DNA from: Lepidurus packardi
Lineage: Eukaryota > Arthropoda > Branchiopoda > Notostraca > Triopsidae
Direction: 5' to 3'
Length of the DNA: 64,000 nucleotides
NCBI GenBank assembly: GCA_023053545.1
Contig: JAKZAN010000006.1
Coordinates: 129,001-193,000 of the forward strand
Shown in pieces: positions 24,350 through 39,124 of this stretch; within the stretch, counting starts at the first letter, position 1; each line of letters opens with the position of its first letter. The notes beneath the pieces were generated by a model, which was not told where the DNA came from, did no database searches, and saw only the letters and a list, made by a program, of their open reading frames with translations. The position numbers and the translations under genes are program-made.

Positions 24350-26263
24350 ATGCCTACGTCTGCTCAGTCTGGGAAAATACAAACAGGTAAAGCTGCTTGG
24401 CGAATCATTTTATTTCTGAATACGTTGATTGGCTTCCCTAAGATGGCAGTTCTAAGATAGGAAGTTCTAAACTAATGGCGTTGCCATATTAGAGAAGAAA
24501 ATACCTATAATGTAATAGATATTCAACCCTATGTTTCGCAGTTTTGGGTCTACTTGAGCCAGAATGTCTTGGCAGAACACTAACGCATGAACACTTGTCG
24601 ATGCAATTTGACTTTACTTTTATTCCACCGAAAGAAAACGATGCAGCCAAATCGGTCGCATTGTTCAGTCTTGAGAACCTTGGTTGGATCCGGCAAAATC
24701 CGTAGAATATAAAACTTTAGACGAGGAAGGAAATTTAGACTGGTAGTTTGGTTAGATATAGCCACCAATCCAACTTGAAACTGAATGATACCGCAGCTTA
24801 CGACGCCATCGTTAGCGAGCTGCAACAATACACAGAACTGGGCGGAGGTTCTATTGTAGAATGCACCACTTATGGCATCGAACGGAATGTTAAGCGTCTA
24901 AAAGAGCTGAGTTTAAGAACTGGCGTCAATATCATTGCTGGCACAGGTGCACCAAACATTTATCTTAGCGCATTTTCAAGTTAAATCTCTCAGGGTTCTA
25001 TGTGGCCCAGTCGCAAGAAGCTCAAACTCTGACTCAAACTATGGAAGAATTGATCGAGTTAATGACACAAGAATTAAGTGTGGGTTGCATTGATGCCAAG
25101 GATATTCAATGTGGGATTATCGGTGAAATCGGCTGCAGTTGGCCCATACGAGGTACGTCATTTGGCATAATTCGAATGACTAACAATTTAATTCAATTTA
25201 TATATTAATCTAATTCAGTAGTCTGTTACCGAAATAAGCGGCTAACTGCTCTTCTTTTAAATCATCACTGGCTTAATAAGTACTTGGTCAGTTAGAATTA
25301 ATTTATAACGAACAACACGGGCAGGAAAAGCGGTGATCACCAACCGATTCGCCTTTCCTGAACTGCAAACCAGACGCCGAACCGTATACCTCCCGCACTG
25401 GACTGAGATCCGAACCCAGAACTCGCGTAACAGCGCAACTAAACGGTTTCGGTTTCGCTACGGTTGCTTGAACCACAATCCTTCAAAACTCGTTAAATAC
25501 AATCTAACAAAAATAATTAGGAGCTTTTCAATGAATTCTAGCCATGTATACACATATCGTGTCAACAGCTAGGAAAACAATTTCGTTTGTTCTCGTTTAG
25601 ACTTTGAAAAGAACGTTTTGCAAGCGGCAGCAGAAGTACAAATTACTACCGGCTGTCCAGTAAGCGCGCATCCTGGTCGAGACAAGGAATCTCCGTTTGA
25701 AATCGTTAGGATTTTCCAAGAAGCTGGCGGGGACATTTCCAAGCTTACCATGTGTCATTTAGACCGTAATCTACAATTTACTATCTTATGTTTTTTAAAC
25801 TAAAAGGAAACTTACCTTGAGGGCTTGGGCTATCTTAGGCACGCTGTTGCATGTCGAAGATTTGGTTACATTTGCAGAACTGGGCAGCTATTGCGAGTTT
25901 GACTTGTTCGGCAGTGAAACATCCCATTATCAACTAAACGAAATGTTTGACATGCCGTCCGACGCCGAGCGGATTCGAAATATTGTCAACTTGATTCGTA
26001 ACGGTTTTGTGGACAAAGTTCTGATTTCACACGACATACACACCAAACATCGCTTGGTAAGTCAACAAGCTTCATTGTTACTAGCACATGAAACAACAAC
26101 AAAGCAACTTTGGCGGTTCATTTGCCAGAGCAAATATGGCGGCCATGGCTTCTCTCACATACTGGTGAACGTTGTGCCCAAAATGCTCACTAGAGGGATA
26201 ACGCCGGAGCAAATAGAGCAAATCTTGGTGGAAAATCCCAAAATGTGGCTCCAATTTAAATAG
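24350..26263 (+). CDS. PTER: Phosphotriesterase-related protein (amidohydrolase superfamily)
   Basis: Seven exons 24350-24386, 24542-24701, 24756-24946, 24994-25152, 25601-25765, 25839-26056 and 26129-26263 give 354 codons (human 349). PTER is a metal-dependent TIM-barrel hydrolase; mammalian PTER has been linked to N-acetyltaurine hydrolysis, the fly role is unknown. Visible: N-terminal SGKIQT and LTHEHLSM (metal-binding His-x-His), [26 protein letters not shown] with the family Glu, [44 protein letters not shown], and the terminal [10 protein letters not shown]...[10 protein letters not shown]. All catalytic blocks are present, so it looks functional. Acceptor 25838 rather than 25806 was chosen because it restores DRT. 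The gene is tail-to-tail with PITHD1, 135 bases apart. Confidence 0.95.
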
Positions 26264-26398
26264 CCGCAAACGACAACCTCTTGATTTTGATTCTATTTTA
26301 AGCCTACCATAACTAAAAACTTGTCTACTCTTTAGAAATATACGAGCAACTCAAAACGCAGATTTTCTTTACTTAAGAAACATAAAACATACGTATTT

Positions 26399-27294
26399 CT
26401 ACAGAACTTGAGAAGGTACAAGGTCCGCATTCACGACTTCATGGTCCGCCATATTAGGCGTGGTTTCATAGCTGCAAATAACGATGCCTTGGCGCGGGGC
26501 TTCGGAAAACTCCCCTTTCAAGCCAATAAAAAAGATCCTCGTCTGCTCCGCACCAAAGTTGGTAGGAAAGTGGAGGGTCAGATGCGACACTGACGAGAAA
26601 GTCACAACCCTGAAAATGATCAATAATAACATGAACATCCGTTTTTAATTAAAGGAAGTTATAATGAAGTACTTTGGAGCATATTCCAAGGTTCCTGTTG
26701 GATCTTCTTGTAAATCAAACTCCTGGTCAGCTGCTTTGCCGATCATATCGAACGTCATGTGAGGCTGGTTCTTAAACCTAATGGGAAAATAATTGAATCT
26801 GCATTGCCTCCAAAAACTCGCCGAAGCTATTACACTCGCATCTTAGCCGGATGGAAAGGACCTTCGGCTCCAATAACGATTATGCCTTTGAGTTTCACAC
26901 AGCCAGTGAACCTAATAGGAATAATTGGTTAAGAATTCCTAGCTTTAAAAGAGAACACAATGGAAGGGAAATAATAGCTTACGGAATGTTGAATAGGAGT
27001 TCTTCATCAACGTCGCTTTCCACAAACTATTTCAATATTCATTTTTGAAAAAAAAATATTGATCAGGTGAGAGGTGAAAGTGAATTTAGACAGTTTTACT
27101 TTGTCCTTCTGGAGCCGTTCTTCCCAAGGGCGGAAAACAGTTTTCCCGGAGCCTTCTGTTGATTCGTTGAGGCATTCCAACTCATCCAGGTTTATTTTCT
27201 TGTAAAGACTGTAGAGAATACCCAAATTTCCTGCGTCAGGACCAGCATCGTGGTCACAATCGCAACCTTGGCCATGAAAATGGCGATCGCTCAT
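26399..27294 (-). CDS. PITHD1: PITH domain-containing protein 1
   Basis: Exons 27100-27294, 26983-27026, 26834-26911, 26673-26777 and 26399-26609 give 210 codons (human 211). The N-terminus is Met plus a His/Cys/Asp-rich stretch (GQGCDCDHD), followed by LECLNESTEGSG and VFRPWEER. The PITH fold covers most of the rest: FVESDVDEELLFNIPFTG, VKLKGIIVIG, NQPHMTFD, LHFPTNFGAEQTRIFFIGLKGEF and ICSYETTPNMADHEV. The fold is shared with thioredoxin-like TXNL1 and binds proteasome components there; the PITHD1 role is less defined. For exon 3 the second of two overlapping GT donors (exon end 26834) keeps frame. It is head-to-head with AGXT2 and shares an upstream region of under 500 bases. Confidence 0.95.
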
Positions 27295-27767
27295 GATTCT
27301 AATACTTTTAAGTTCCAATATAAATACTAGTTTTCAGGTATATAGTAGTGATTGATCATCTGTTACCTGTGACCGGTTACAAAACAACGGAACAACGTGT
27401 TGCGTCACACTGTGATGTTGTGGCTGTCCGTGGTTCCAGAAAGGAGGTGGAGCTTCACCAGCTCGCTTCTAGGAAAATAAATTCTACCTGGGTTTCTGAG
27501 AACTTTTGTCTAGCCAAATAAATGAGTAAAACCGCTTGTATGAATTCCCTACATCTGATAAAAATAACGAAGAATATATGTTACAGATTATAATTTGGAA
27601 GTCTAATTTTGTAAGCAATGTTGGAATCTCCCATCAGCTCAAAGAACGTACATTAGCGGCTTGATTTCACACTAATTTTTAAAACTTGACCGTTAGCTCA
27701 CATGCTTACCTCACAGTGTTTATGGAATCGTTCGACGTCTCGCGTGTTTACAAAAACGGCTCTTAAA
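27295..27767. promoter_or_regulatory. Shared upstream region of PITHD1 and AGXT2
   Basis: 473 bases separate the two divergent start codons, so both promoters and 5' leaders must lie here or overlap. No TATA box is evident. A short upstream open frame (ATG at 27722, ending 27764-27766) precedes the AGXT2 start in its leader. Confidence 0.5.
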
Positions 27768-30523
<2,756 letters not shown>

Positions 30524-31198
30524 ACCGATTTCAATCATAAATGGAATCGGTTTAAAATGCTCAACGGTTAAATGGGGTTTTTTGCCTGGTGATGAAAAGA
30601 GCTTTACTAATCTTAAAACTAACTTCATGAGATGGTCCAAAATACCTAGAAATTAAGAGTTAACCTATTTTTGAAAGGAAACCAAAGTACAAAGGTTATT
30701 TTTGTGTTTATTGGTGGTGTAGAACCCATTTATTAATTTTTAAAAATGCTGTCAGATAAGTTCTGGGCAATGCATAAAGTTTGGGAATATAAAAAGTTCA
30801 AGCCTCTGTAGATGGAAAAAGAATGGTATGACAAGACTAGGAATATGTAATTTGGGGGGTTGAAAATAGGAATGTTATACAAGACTCTTTTAACGGTTCT
30901 TACATTCGGGTGAAAAGTTGTACAAGGCACAATGTGTTTCTAAGAGCTTTTTGTTCCTTTCATACGATGTCTCATTTATACTGTATAAGGATCGCGTTTC
31001 TAGTTTTGAGCAGCTGCAAAATTTGCTTTTTTTGGTTCATAATAACTAGCAAATTTCTTTTAACATGAATGCGCTATACGTAAGGGTTAAATATTAACTA
31101 CCGGAAGACGAATATATTAGTTTCTTTCTTTTCTTAAATAGTTTTTCCTTGTGCAATATTAGTTTCCATCGTTCCCCGTATTTTTAAGTTGTTCTTTT
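30524..31198. other. Convergent 3' region between AGXT2 and TMEM64-like gene
   Basis: No coding signal. Two reverse-strand poly(A) signals (plus-strand tttatt at 30707-30712 and 30729-30734) lie 465-490 bases after the TMEM64 stop codon and are good candidates for its 3' end. No plus-strand AATAAA is evident for AGXT2. Confidence 0.5.
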
Positions 31199-33139
31199 TT
31201 AAACCACAAAGGTGCTGGTCAGATTCAAGTGACTGTTCTTCTCCATTTCAGCATCCTTGGAATATAACAAGTTATTGTTCTTGGCTTCATGCAGCATGAG
31301 TATTTGGAGTTCTCTACGCGCGCGACGTACCACATACGCCATAACCGCCACACTAATCAAAATCTGAAAAATCAACCAACGAAAGCGTTACAAGTTTGGC
31401 TTTCTATTTTTAGCCAGCTTTGTATTGCTTTGCTAAGTTAAATAGGTGAAATCAAACACAGTGGTTTGCTTTGACTTTTAAAAGCTTTCGTATGTTTTCA
31501 CTTACAACAAACATCCCCACACAAAAGTTTGGGAATGAAAGTTCGAAACCTTTTTTGTTTATATCTTCTAAAACGTAAGCTTTTGGAAATCTGTGGCCAT
31601 CTGTCCGTTTGAGAACGTTTAAACTTTTTTTTTTAAATTGTTATGGCTGAAGTTTTGACTTTTAGGAGTTCCAGCTTTAGACCAATTAAAACAAACAGTA
31701 ATGAATCATCAAGCGTCTATAAATTGAAACACTACTACATTCTACTTTGGTAATTTTTTAACTACGCTTGTTTTGAAGTTATATGCTTGCAAGGCGTCTT
31801 GGACAGTTTTTAAACAGCCGAAAGTCTATTATGAATTATATAGGCTTCAAAAACTATCCAATTCTCGCAACTTCAGAGACTACAAAGCATCCTTTCAAGC
31901 CAACTTCCAAGCCGACTTCCAGGCTGACTTTCTAGTCACCTTTGAAGCCGACTTCTGAGTCGACTTCGAAGCCCACTTCTGAGACGACTTTCAAGTCGAC
32001 TTCCAAGCTGCCTTTCAAGCTGCCTTTCAAGCCAACTTCTAAGCGAACTATCTAGTCACCTTTTAAGCCAACTTCGGAGTCGACTTCCAAGCCTACTGTC
32101 TAGTCGACTTTCGAGCTAACTTCCAAGACGTCTTTCTAGGCGACTTGGAAGCCCGCTTGTGAGCGGCCTTTCTAGTGAACTTCCGAGCCGACTTTTAAGC
32201 TGACTTAGTAGACGACGTTCAAGCCCATTTTAGAGACAACTTTACAAACCATTGTAAAGACTTCTATACATACTTGGATAGCGAAGACAATGTAACCGGT
32301 AGTGGCTGTTGTCTCGTCTGTCAAGACATCTTGCATAGATCTTAACGTGCTGCCCAGGTATACATTAATGATCTGTGTTGGCAAAAGCCCTAGGGCTGTA
32401 GCTACCATATACTGTCCCAGACTAAGCGCGCTAAACTGTCGAAAGAAAAACCGAGATTAATTCATTTCCTTTAGTAAAATGGTCAACACAATATCAACGA
32501 TTATTAGGTAGAAGTAGTGGTAGTAAGTAGTGTTTGTCCATTTATTTGAATAGAACTGAAAGTTGAGCTTACAGCGAAGACGGCGTTTTGCAGGCCAAAG
32601 GGGATCGGCGTGAGTCGAGCGAATAAAACGACTTTAAACGCTTGCGGCCCCGAGATCACGTTGACGTACGCGCGGAACGTGTCGCTGGTCAATACTCTGT
32701 TGGCAATTACAGTGGCGCAACAATGCTTGACACACAAATGAGCGACAAAAACGCCTAAGGAGGCTGTACAAACGACCGTGACAATGCCCGCAACAATGCC
32801 GAAGATGTAGCCGCAGGCCAAGTTAAGGAGAATGTATCCCCAAGTGAAAGGTAAGGACACGATTGAAAAGAGAGCCACCAACATGAGGCAGATAACGAGG
32901 GGTCGCTGTTGCTCAACCCATAGAAGAATGTAATATAAATAGTCGCGAAAACTGAAGACGCCCCAGGCCATGAAAGCGAACGTGCCTAATGTGAGCAGGC
33001 AGTGGACGACGGTCGTAGGGGTAAGATAGGAATGTTCCGCTTTGGCATTCTTGTCTACTAATGCACTTGAATCCAGCTTTGGGGGCAAGGGCACTGCATC
33101 CCTGGTGGGACGGAGAAGATTGAACTGCACTTGGTCCAT
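31199..33139 (-). CDS. TMEM64: TMEM64-like multi-pass membrane protein (VTT/SNARE-associated family)
   Basis: Three exons 32573-33139, 32274-32435 and 31199-31363 give 297 codons. A hydrophilic N-terminus (~50 residues) is followed by several hydrophobic segments: VVHCLLTLGTFAFMAWGVF, LVICLMLVALFSIVSL, the FTWGYILLNLACGYIFG block, GIVTVVCTASLGVFVAHL, an amphipathic re-entrant segment with VVLFARLTPIPFGLQNAVFA, then LGQYMVATALGLLPTQIINVYLGS and a final helix before a charged tail. The RLTPIPFGLQN motif is typical of the VTT domain of TMEM64, which in vertebrates modulates ER calcium handling (SERCA2) and Wnt signalling. The subfamily call is good; function in this organism is inferred. Intron 2 carries a remarkable 12-bp array. 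Confidence 0.85.
31901..32236. repeat. 12-bp minisatellite array, ~28 units with no indels
   Basis: About 28 consecutive 12-bp units with consensus near AAGCCGACTTCC occupy most of TMEM64 intron 2. Each unit keeps a core close to GACTT; the linking bases alternate among AAGC, GAGT and TAGT. Units differ by many substitutions, yet the register is unbroken over ~336 bp. Stops occur in the frames inspected, so it is not coding. Confidence 0.9.
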
Positions 33140-33672
33140 TTTTTGGAAACTACAAAACTGGAACAAACGTTATTGCACTTTTTAACTGATAGAAAAACCC
33201 AGACAGGGAGAAAAGGAAAAGGGGGATCAACTACTGTACAGTGACTTATTTAACATGCTTGCCCTGAGCATGTTGTGACCCATCTTCCCAACATTTTGCC
33301 TATTCCAGGACTGTCGGACAAGATAGCGGGAATGTGGGTCGCGCCCACCCGATGGCGTTGGCTAACGGGTGAGCTAAAGGCATGGAGGCGTGGTCGAAGC
33401 GGAAATGAAACCGCGCAATCGGAATGTCACTCGATGCTTAAAGTCCCAAAAAGACTTAAAAAGTGAAAAAAGCGCTAATTTTACTGAGTTTCTGCATTAA
33501 CGAATGTATTTCATCGTCTTACAAGCGTTTCAGGTATACAAAAAAGTACAAAATAGTTTCTAAAGTACGTACAAACCAGAGTACGGCGGGAACGCCGAAT
33601 TGAGAGAATGAAAGGCACATCTTACTAGATTTACCTAAATGTGGCACTACTAAATTTAAGAGTGGTCTATGC
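33140..33672. promoter_or_regulatory. TMEM64 upstream region and S28 peptidase 3' region
   Basis: Both flanking genes are on the minus strand. The part next to TMEM64 is its promoter and leader; a G/C-richer island at about 33310-33420 lies within it. The part near 33540-33672 is the likely 3' UTR of the S28 peptidase. No gene is seen. Confidence 0.4.
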
Positions 33673-35561
33673 TTAGTCCTTTATCCATTCATTAAGCTTC
33701 TGGAATATAACTTTCCGGGCATTTTTCAGCTCCTGGGAATCATTGTCAGAGGGCGGGTACATGTCAGCGCAATGAGCAGTACCTAAAACCCACAGTATAA
33801 ATCAATACGGGTTACTGCACGGGGACTGAATAAGTTACTATACCATTAATATAGAGAGAACGGCGGTCTTTGGTCAGACCTAAAGCATGCCAAGGGTCAA
33901 TTGAACCGTTGGGTAGGATAATGCGCTCCGACTCAAGATCCAAACCGCCGTAGAAAATGTTCGTGCGTTGGACTGCCTTTTCCAGGAACGCTAAATCGAA
34001 CCTAGAGGCGAGATTAAAAACAGGGTCAGAAGACGGCCAAGCTTTTACTTTGAGCCAAAAATGTCGCGACATTGTTCCACGAAATAGTCTATGGGAAACA
34101 CGTGACCGAAAGGTTGCTCGTTTTCATCCGACGATTGGTAATACCCAAATTCGGTACAAGTTTGATACGTCCATTGACGGCCTATAAACACATACATTTT
34201 TGAAAGAAGATTAAGAGATTAGATTAAGAGAGATGAAAGAGATTAAGACTACCTCCTTCTGCACTGGTACTATTCCAGTTAGTGGACCGCATATCTCGCA
34301 GGAAGTTTTTATAGCGGTAGTCAAAGCATTTTTCCTCACGGATGTTCATCCACAGCGAATTAACCTGGGCATACCGTTCTAGCGGAGAATCCACCTTCTT
34401 ATCTATCATAATATCGCAAACGACGTCGATGGTTATATTCGCGCCTTTCGCCCCTTCGAATTCCCTGTTGTCTTTGTTATACTGGACCACGCCCTCAAAG
34501 TTTCCCGCCAAATTCTCGAATAGCGTGGCAATATCCTTTTCGGTTGCGTTAGTCAGCTTATCACACAACCTATTGTCACACACGAGTTGAAGTTGTTTCA
34601 AAATCCAACGATTGTGTTTACCCGAAAGTCCTCTCAATTTCTTGTCGGCCGTCTTCACTGCGCAAAAGAATTTCCAACTTGGAATTAGCTAATTTAATTT
34701 GTGCCGTGCATTCTCCCCCAGCTTGGCTGGTTTCCAAAGATCGGGTAACCACCGCGAGGTAATCTGAGGCCACAAACGAAGTTACATTATTTATTGTGTA
34801 AAACAATAACTTTCAAATAATCATAATAAGGCATACCCCGGAAATTAATGGTGGCCACTAGAGGCGCGCTAGACGCAACTCCCGCGTAGGCTAAATGGGG
34901 GTACTTTAACCGGAACCACGCAGTTAGCGAGCCAGGGTAAGAACCGCCAAAAAGGATCCATTTGGGGTTGCTAAAGTTATATTCCTCATTTTTGGATTCG
35001 ATAAAATACGCCAAATCAGCCAGCGCTTGTTGGCTGCTCAAATATTGCAGATTTTTAACGCTCATATTTCTATTTAATTGAATTATTAAGATTCTGTTGA
35101 TTTTCCTTAGGAGTTTAGGAGCTACGGGGTAGGATGGCTCTTGCCGTAGTAACGGTGCTCCAGTTGGAAACATAGTGCACCAAAATGTTGCGCCCATGGT
35201 ATCCATGCTCCTTCCACCATCCAAATGGGCTGAGCTTCACCTTCACCGCCAATCATGAGAAAAATAGGTCCATTTTTGGTGTAAAAAGTGTCGTTGGTGA
35301 AATATCGCTGCAGAAAAATGACAGTCTTAGGCTCTTAAGTTAGGTCTTTGGATAAAGCTAAACCTGGTTCCAAACACGCAAGTCTCCTGGGTTAAAGTGG
35401 TCCAGTACTTGCTCAAACCATTGGTCGTCTGGTAGTTTACGATCCGCGGATACAGACTTGAGTTTTCTGGAAAAGTCGCGCCCGCGATAGAAATGCCTCC
35501 ATGCCGAGCTAAAACTCACGTTCAGCAATAACGCTAAACAAATATAAAATAGTCTATTCAT
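33673..35561 (-). CDS. PRSS16: Secreted/lysosomal serine carboxypeptidase, peptidase family S28 (PRSS16-like)
   Basis: Eight exons: 35364-35561, 35126-35307, 34837-35069, 34622-34763, 34253-34569, 34049-34181, 33844-34001, 33673-33782, giving 490 codons. A clear signal peptide covers residues 1-20 ([17 protein letters not shown]). Family S28 features: WFEQVLDHF near residue 50, [33 protein letters not shown], nucleophile motif GGSYPGS (Ser ~170), [34 protein letters not shown] (Asp ~437) and [10 protein letters not shown] (His ~458). All three catalytic residues are present, so it should be active as a prolyl-type carboxypeptidase or dipeptidase in the endolysosome or gut lumen. The start Met was chosen because it opens the signal peptide; an in-frame upstream Met would bury it. 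The gene is head-to-head with PMS1 at 288 bases. The subfamily (PRSS16 rather than PRCP/DPP7) is likely but not certain. Confidence 0.9.
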
Positions 35562-35849
35562 TATGAAGTTTGGTCTTTGAGGTATTTTAATCGGAACCAG
35601 TCGAAACAGCAAGGTAAACAGATCCACGTGGGAAAAATCCTACGGCGACATTTGATTTACTAATAGGTTCATAGAAGTACGGTCGATGGCGCTGTAATTT
35701 AAACCCATGATACTTTCTGCCAAGGGAGAGTAGTTCACCTTCCTTTATTGCTATATATATTTTTATTGTTCGTTTTGGCGCGCAGCAGACGGTTTCGAAC
35801 GATTCAACAAAAAACATGGGCGACAACAGTACCGAAAGCCCTTCCAGTC
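35562..35849. promoter_or_regulatory. Short bidirectional promoter region, S28 peptidase / PMS1
   Basis: 288 bases separate the two divergent start codons. A TATATATATTTTTATTG run at 35751-35767 is the only TATA-like element. An out-of-frame ATG at 35817 precedes the PMS1 start at 35850. Confidence 0.5.
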
Positions 35850-38800
35850 ATGTCAACAATAAAAAGTCTGCCTTCTTCAACAATTCGAATAATAAAAAGT
35901 TCGCAAGTAATCTTTTCAGTTGCAAGTGTAGTGAAAGAACTAGTGGAGAACGCTTTAGATGCTGAAGCAACAATAATAAACGTCAAACTGGTAACTTTTT
36001 CTAAATACTAAAACAGTTATACTTTGACCCAGCCCAGACTGAAATGTCTATTAACCCTTTTCTTTAGGAGCATGGGGGACTACAGAAGATCGAAGTCAGA
36101 GACAACGGGCAAGGCTTGGACCCCACAGATGTCCAAGTAATGGCTCAGCCCCATTACACTTCCAAGATCCAAACTCACGACGACTTGCAACGCTTATCGA
36201 CTTATGGATTCCGTGGCGAAGCTTTGGCAGCTATTTGCAACATCTCAAACTTCTCTGTTATCACTAAACGCGAGCAGGATGAGTCTTCCACGACGTATAC
36301 GATGAATCCCAACGGGGAAGTCAAAGAGCAGAAGCTTTCCAACCTCGGAAAGGGTGAAGTACTAATTCTTAATCCATGTTTAATCATAAACATGTTTTCT
36401 TTGAATTGCAGGGACTTCGGTTATCGTTGAGAACATCTTTAAGAACCTGCCAGTCCGTCGCAAGCAGCTCCAAGAGTCCAAACGTTGTAAGAACGAATTA
36501 AAACTAACCGAAGACCTGCTATTAGCTTACACCCTCATCCATCCAACGCTCTACGTGACCTTACACCACAACCACCACATCATTTGGCAAAAACCTCGCA
36601 CCACTACCTTAAATGACAGTTTGGCACATCACTTCAGTCGCCCAGTGGCTCAAAGCTTGTCTGCGGCGCGAAATAACGATTCCAACATCAATGTCGAGTT
36701 GCATCTCCCCTTGCCCTCGGCTCCCGTCGAGCTATGCTTCCGGCAGAAACCTGACCGACTATTCCTTTACGTTAATAAGCGCCCTGTGATCGACAAAGAG
36801 TTGATTGAGGTACTTTTTTCCTCATCTTAACGCAGATTTTCATTTCGTAAATGTAATTATCTTCTTTTTTAGGTTGTTAAAGAGCTTTATGGATCGTCAT
36901 GGGGCTCTACGAGGGAACCCCTCTTTCCCATTGGTGTTATGATTATAGAAGCACCACCGTGCAGCTTGGATGTGAATCTGGAACCCAGCAAAACTCGTGT
37001 TCTTTTCGCCAACAAGGTAAAAAAATTCCCCAAAATAGCTAGAAGCTAGAATACTTCCTTAGTTTTCTTTTGGAAGTAGGATTGCGTTAAGAACCTTCTC
37101 CGAAACACGCTCCAAACCCATTGGGTGCACATTCCTGTTCCTACACGATCAGAGCCTGACTTACCTGTTAACCCTGATCGAATAATGAAGCCTGTAACGC
37201 ATCGTATCAACACTATTAACCCTATAAGGCCTGAATTAACTGCAAATCAAAGACCAAACCTTGAAATTGAACCATTTCAAAGCCATAAGACAATTTTCGA
37301 GGCATTTGAGAAGAAAGTGGAGGAAGTGGATCAGCAGCAGGGATTTCCCTTTGCAGAGATGTCAGCAATAGCAAAGCAAGTTAGTCCAGCTCCAGAAAAA
37401 AGCTCCAACTATCAGGCTGGGCTGCAAAACGGACTTGCTTTTCACTCGAAAGACCATGCGCCTTTCGAGTTCGCTCTTCCCTTCCGTTCTACTACCCCGA
37501 GTGCTGGAGTTTCGGTAGAAATGGACTCTTGGAGCAAAGGAACTACAACATTGAATGGCAAAGTGCTAAATGTAGGTTAACTTTCTTTTGAATTGGAATG
37601 AATTCATCATTTTTGGTAATTACTCCCTTTTTTATTTGATTTTTACGTAGCCTGTGGGGTTGGTGAGAGGCTATCCTTCAGTGCCCGGGGATAAAGATTC
37701 CCCTCCAGCGCCGAAACGATCCAAAATTTCGTTATTTTCCGCTCGCCAGCCAAGATTGGACAGTTTTAACACGGGGTTTAGTGATCGAGTACCGAGTCCG
37801 GCCGTTTCTTTACCTCGTAGACAAAATCCTACAGCTGGTACTTACTAAATCTCAGTTCAACTCACATTTTTTAGAATTTCTTTATCAGCTGAATTAGAAT
37901 CTTTACATTATGATATTCAAAAATATTTTTGTTAACTCGTACTTCTTTATCTAATTATCTGTACATTCTAGCTGCAGTGTCGGCTGCATCGAGAACGCTT
38001 ATGGATTACTTCCCTGGTGAAACCACGAAACCAAACCGTGATGAAATAGAAAAGCCAGTTGAAGCACGGTAAGGATTTTTTTTAGTAAGAAACTTCAGTG
38101 CTTGCGTCTAATTATCAATTCCTTTCGTCTCAGTTGACTAATTGGGTCATTATTTATCTGCAGAGCTACTCCTCGTGCGTTAAGCAAGCAGAGCAAAACT
38201 GATCAAAAGGAAATTCCTGCGTTTAAGAAGTCGACTGCGCTTGATTTCTGCCTAGCTAACTTCAAGAACCAAGCGCACGTGGAAGAGCGGCCAAGAGCAT
38301 TAGTTGGGAAAGTAAATGAGGGGTTTTGGGTAGTGAAGCGCGATAATAGTTTGTCGATTTGGAACCATTCTCGTATGCAAGAGGTTGTCTTGTATCGGCA
38401 TTTGTTGGCCGAGCTCGAGTTACCTAGTGAAGAGCACCAAAGCGTGTTTCCGACAATGGATGCCAAGTAAAGGGAAAGTTTTCGATTGTTTCAATTTTGT
38501 GTAATTCAATTTTGTTGTATTGTTATTCTAGTCTGTTGGGCAGTGAGCTTTGGAGCTTGTTGCTGTCTTTGGAAAGCGAGTTTGCATCAGAAACCACGAG
38601 TGTGGTAACCGACAAACGTTTAGTGTGTAACGGATACTCTATAAGGATCGAAGGCATGAACAATGATGCATTTTTGGCATTGGGCTAATCGTTTTAACGA
38701 TTTGTTTATTTCCTTTGGGAAATAGAGGGTGACACACCATTTGCTATGGTGCTGAGTGGGCCCCCAGATCTGGAAGAGATTAAAGAAGTCTTGCAATGCA

Positions 38801-39108
38801 TCGCAAGGAATCCGAAATGTTCAGTGGAAGAAGCTCGCACAATGAGAGCGAAGCAGTATTGTCAAGTAAGCATTGAATTCAGTACCCATTTGAGCTATTT
38901 AAAACTATTTTAAACTGTGGCGCGTTGCTAGGAAGAAGCCGTTCGGCAGTCTCAAGTAGCGCAACTTTCTTCCAACGACGCGGAAGAATTTGCGGATCTA
39001 CTTGAGGCGTATTTAGAACTCAGGTCTCAATATGCCAATCAAGTCTCGTGCTGCTTACACGAGCGCTTGGTTGAAACCTCGTTAGGTTGTCTAGATGACA
39101 TCACTTGA
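35850..39108 (+). CDS. PMS1: PMS1, MutL-family DNA mismatch repair protein
   Basis: Eleven exons: 35850-35990, 36068-36353, 36412-36809, 36873-37016, 37080-37571, 37651-37837, 37972-38068, 38164-38466, 38532-38653, 38726-38865, 38932-39108, giving 828 codons (human 932). PMS1 pairs with MLH1. The N-terminal GHKL ATPase shows [26 protein letters not shown] (catalytic Glu), [13 protein letters not shown] and [13 protein letters not shown]. The transducer domain follows with [20 protein letters not shown] and [13 protein letters not shown]. After a disordered middle, the C-terminal dimerisation part has [29 protein letters not shown] and [19 protein letters not shown]. The HMG box of vertebrate PMS1 is not visible. 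No MutL endonuclease DQHAxxER motif is seen, as usual for PMS1. Intron 38654-38725 has no GT donor; a GC-AG intron keeps the frame. Confidence 0.9.
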
Positions 39109-39124
39109 TATCACTTAACGCTTC

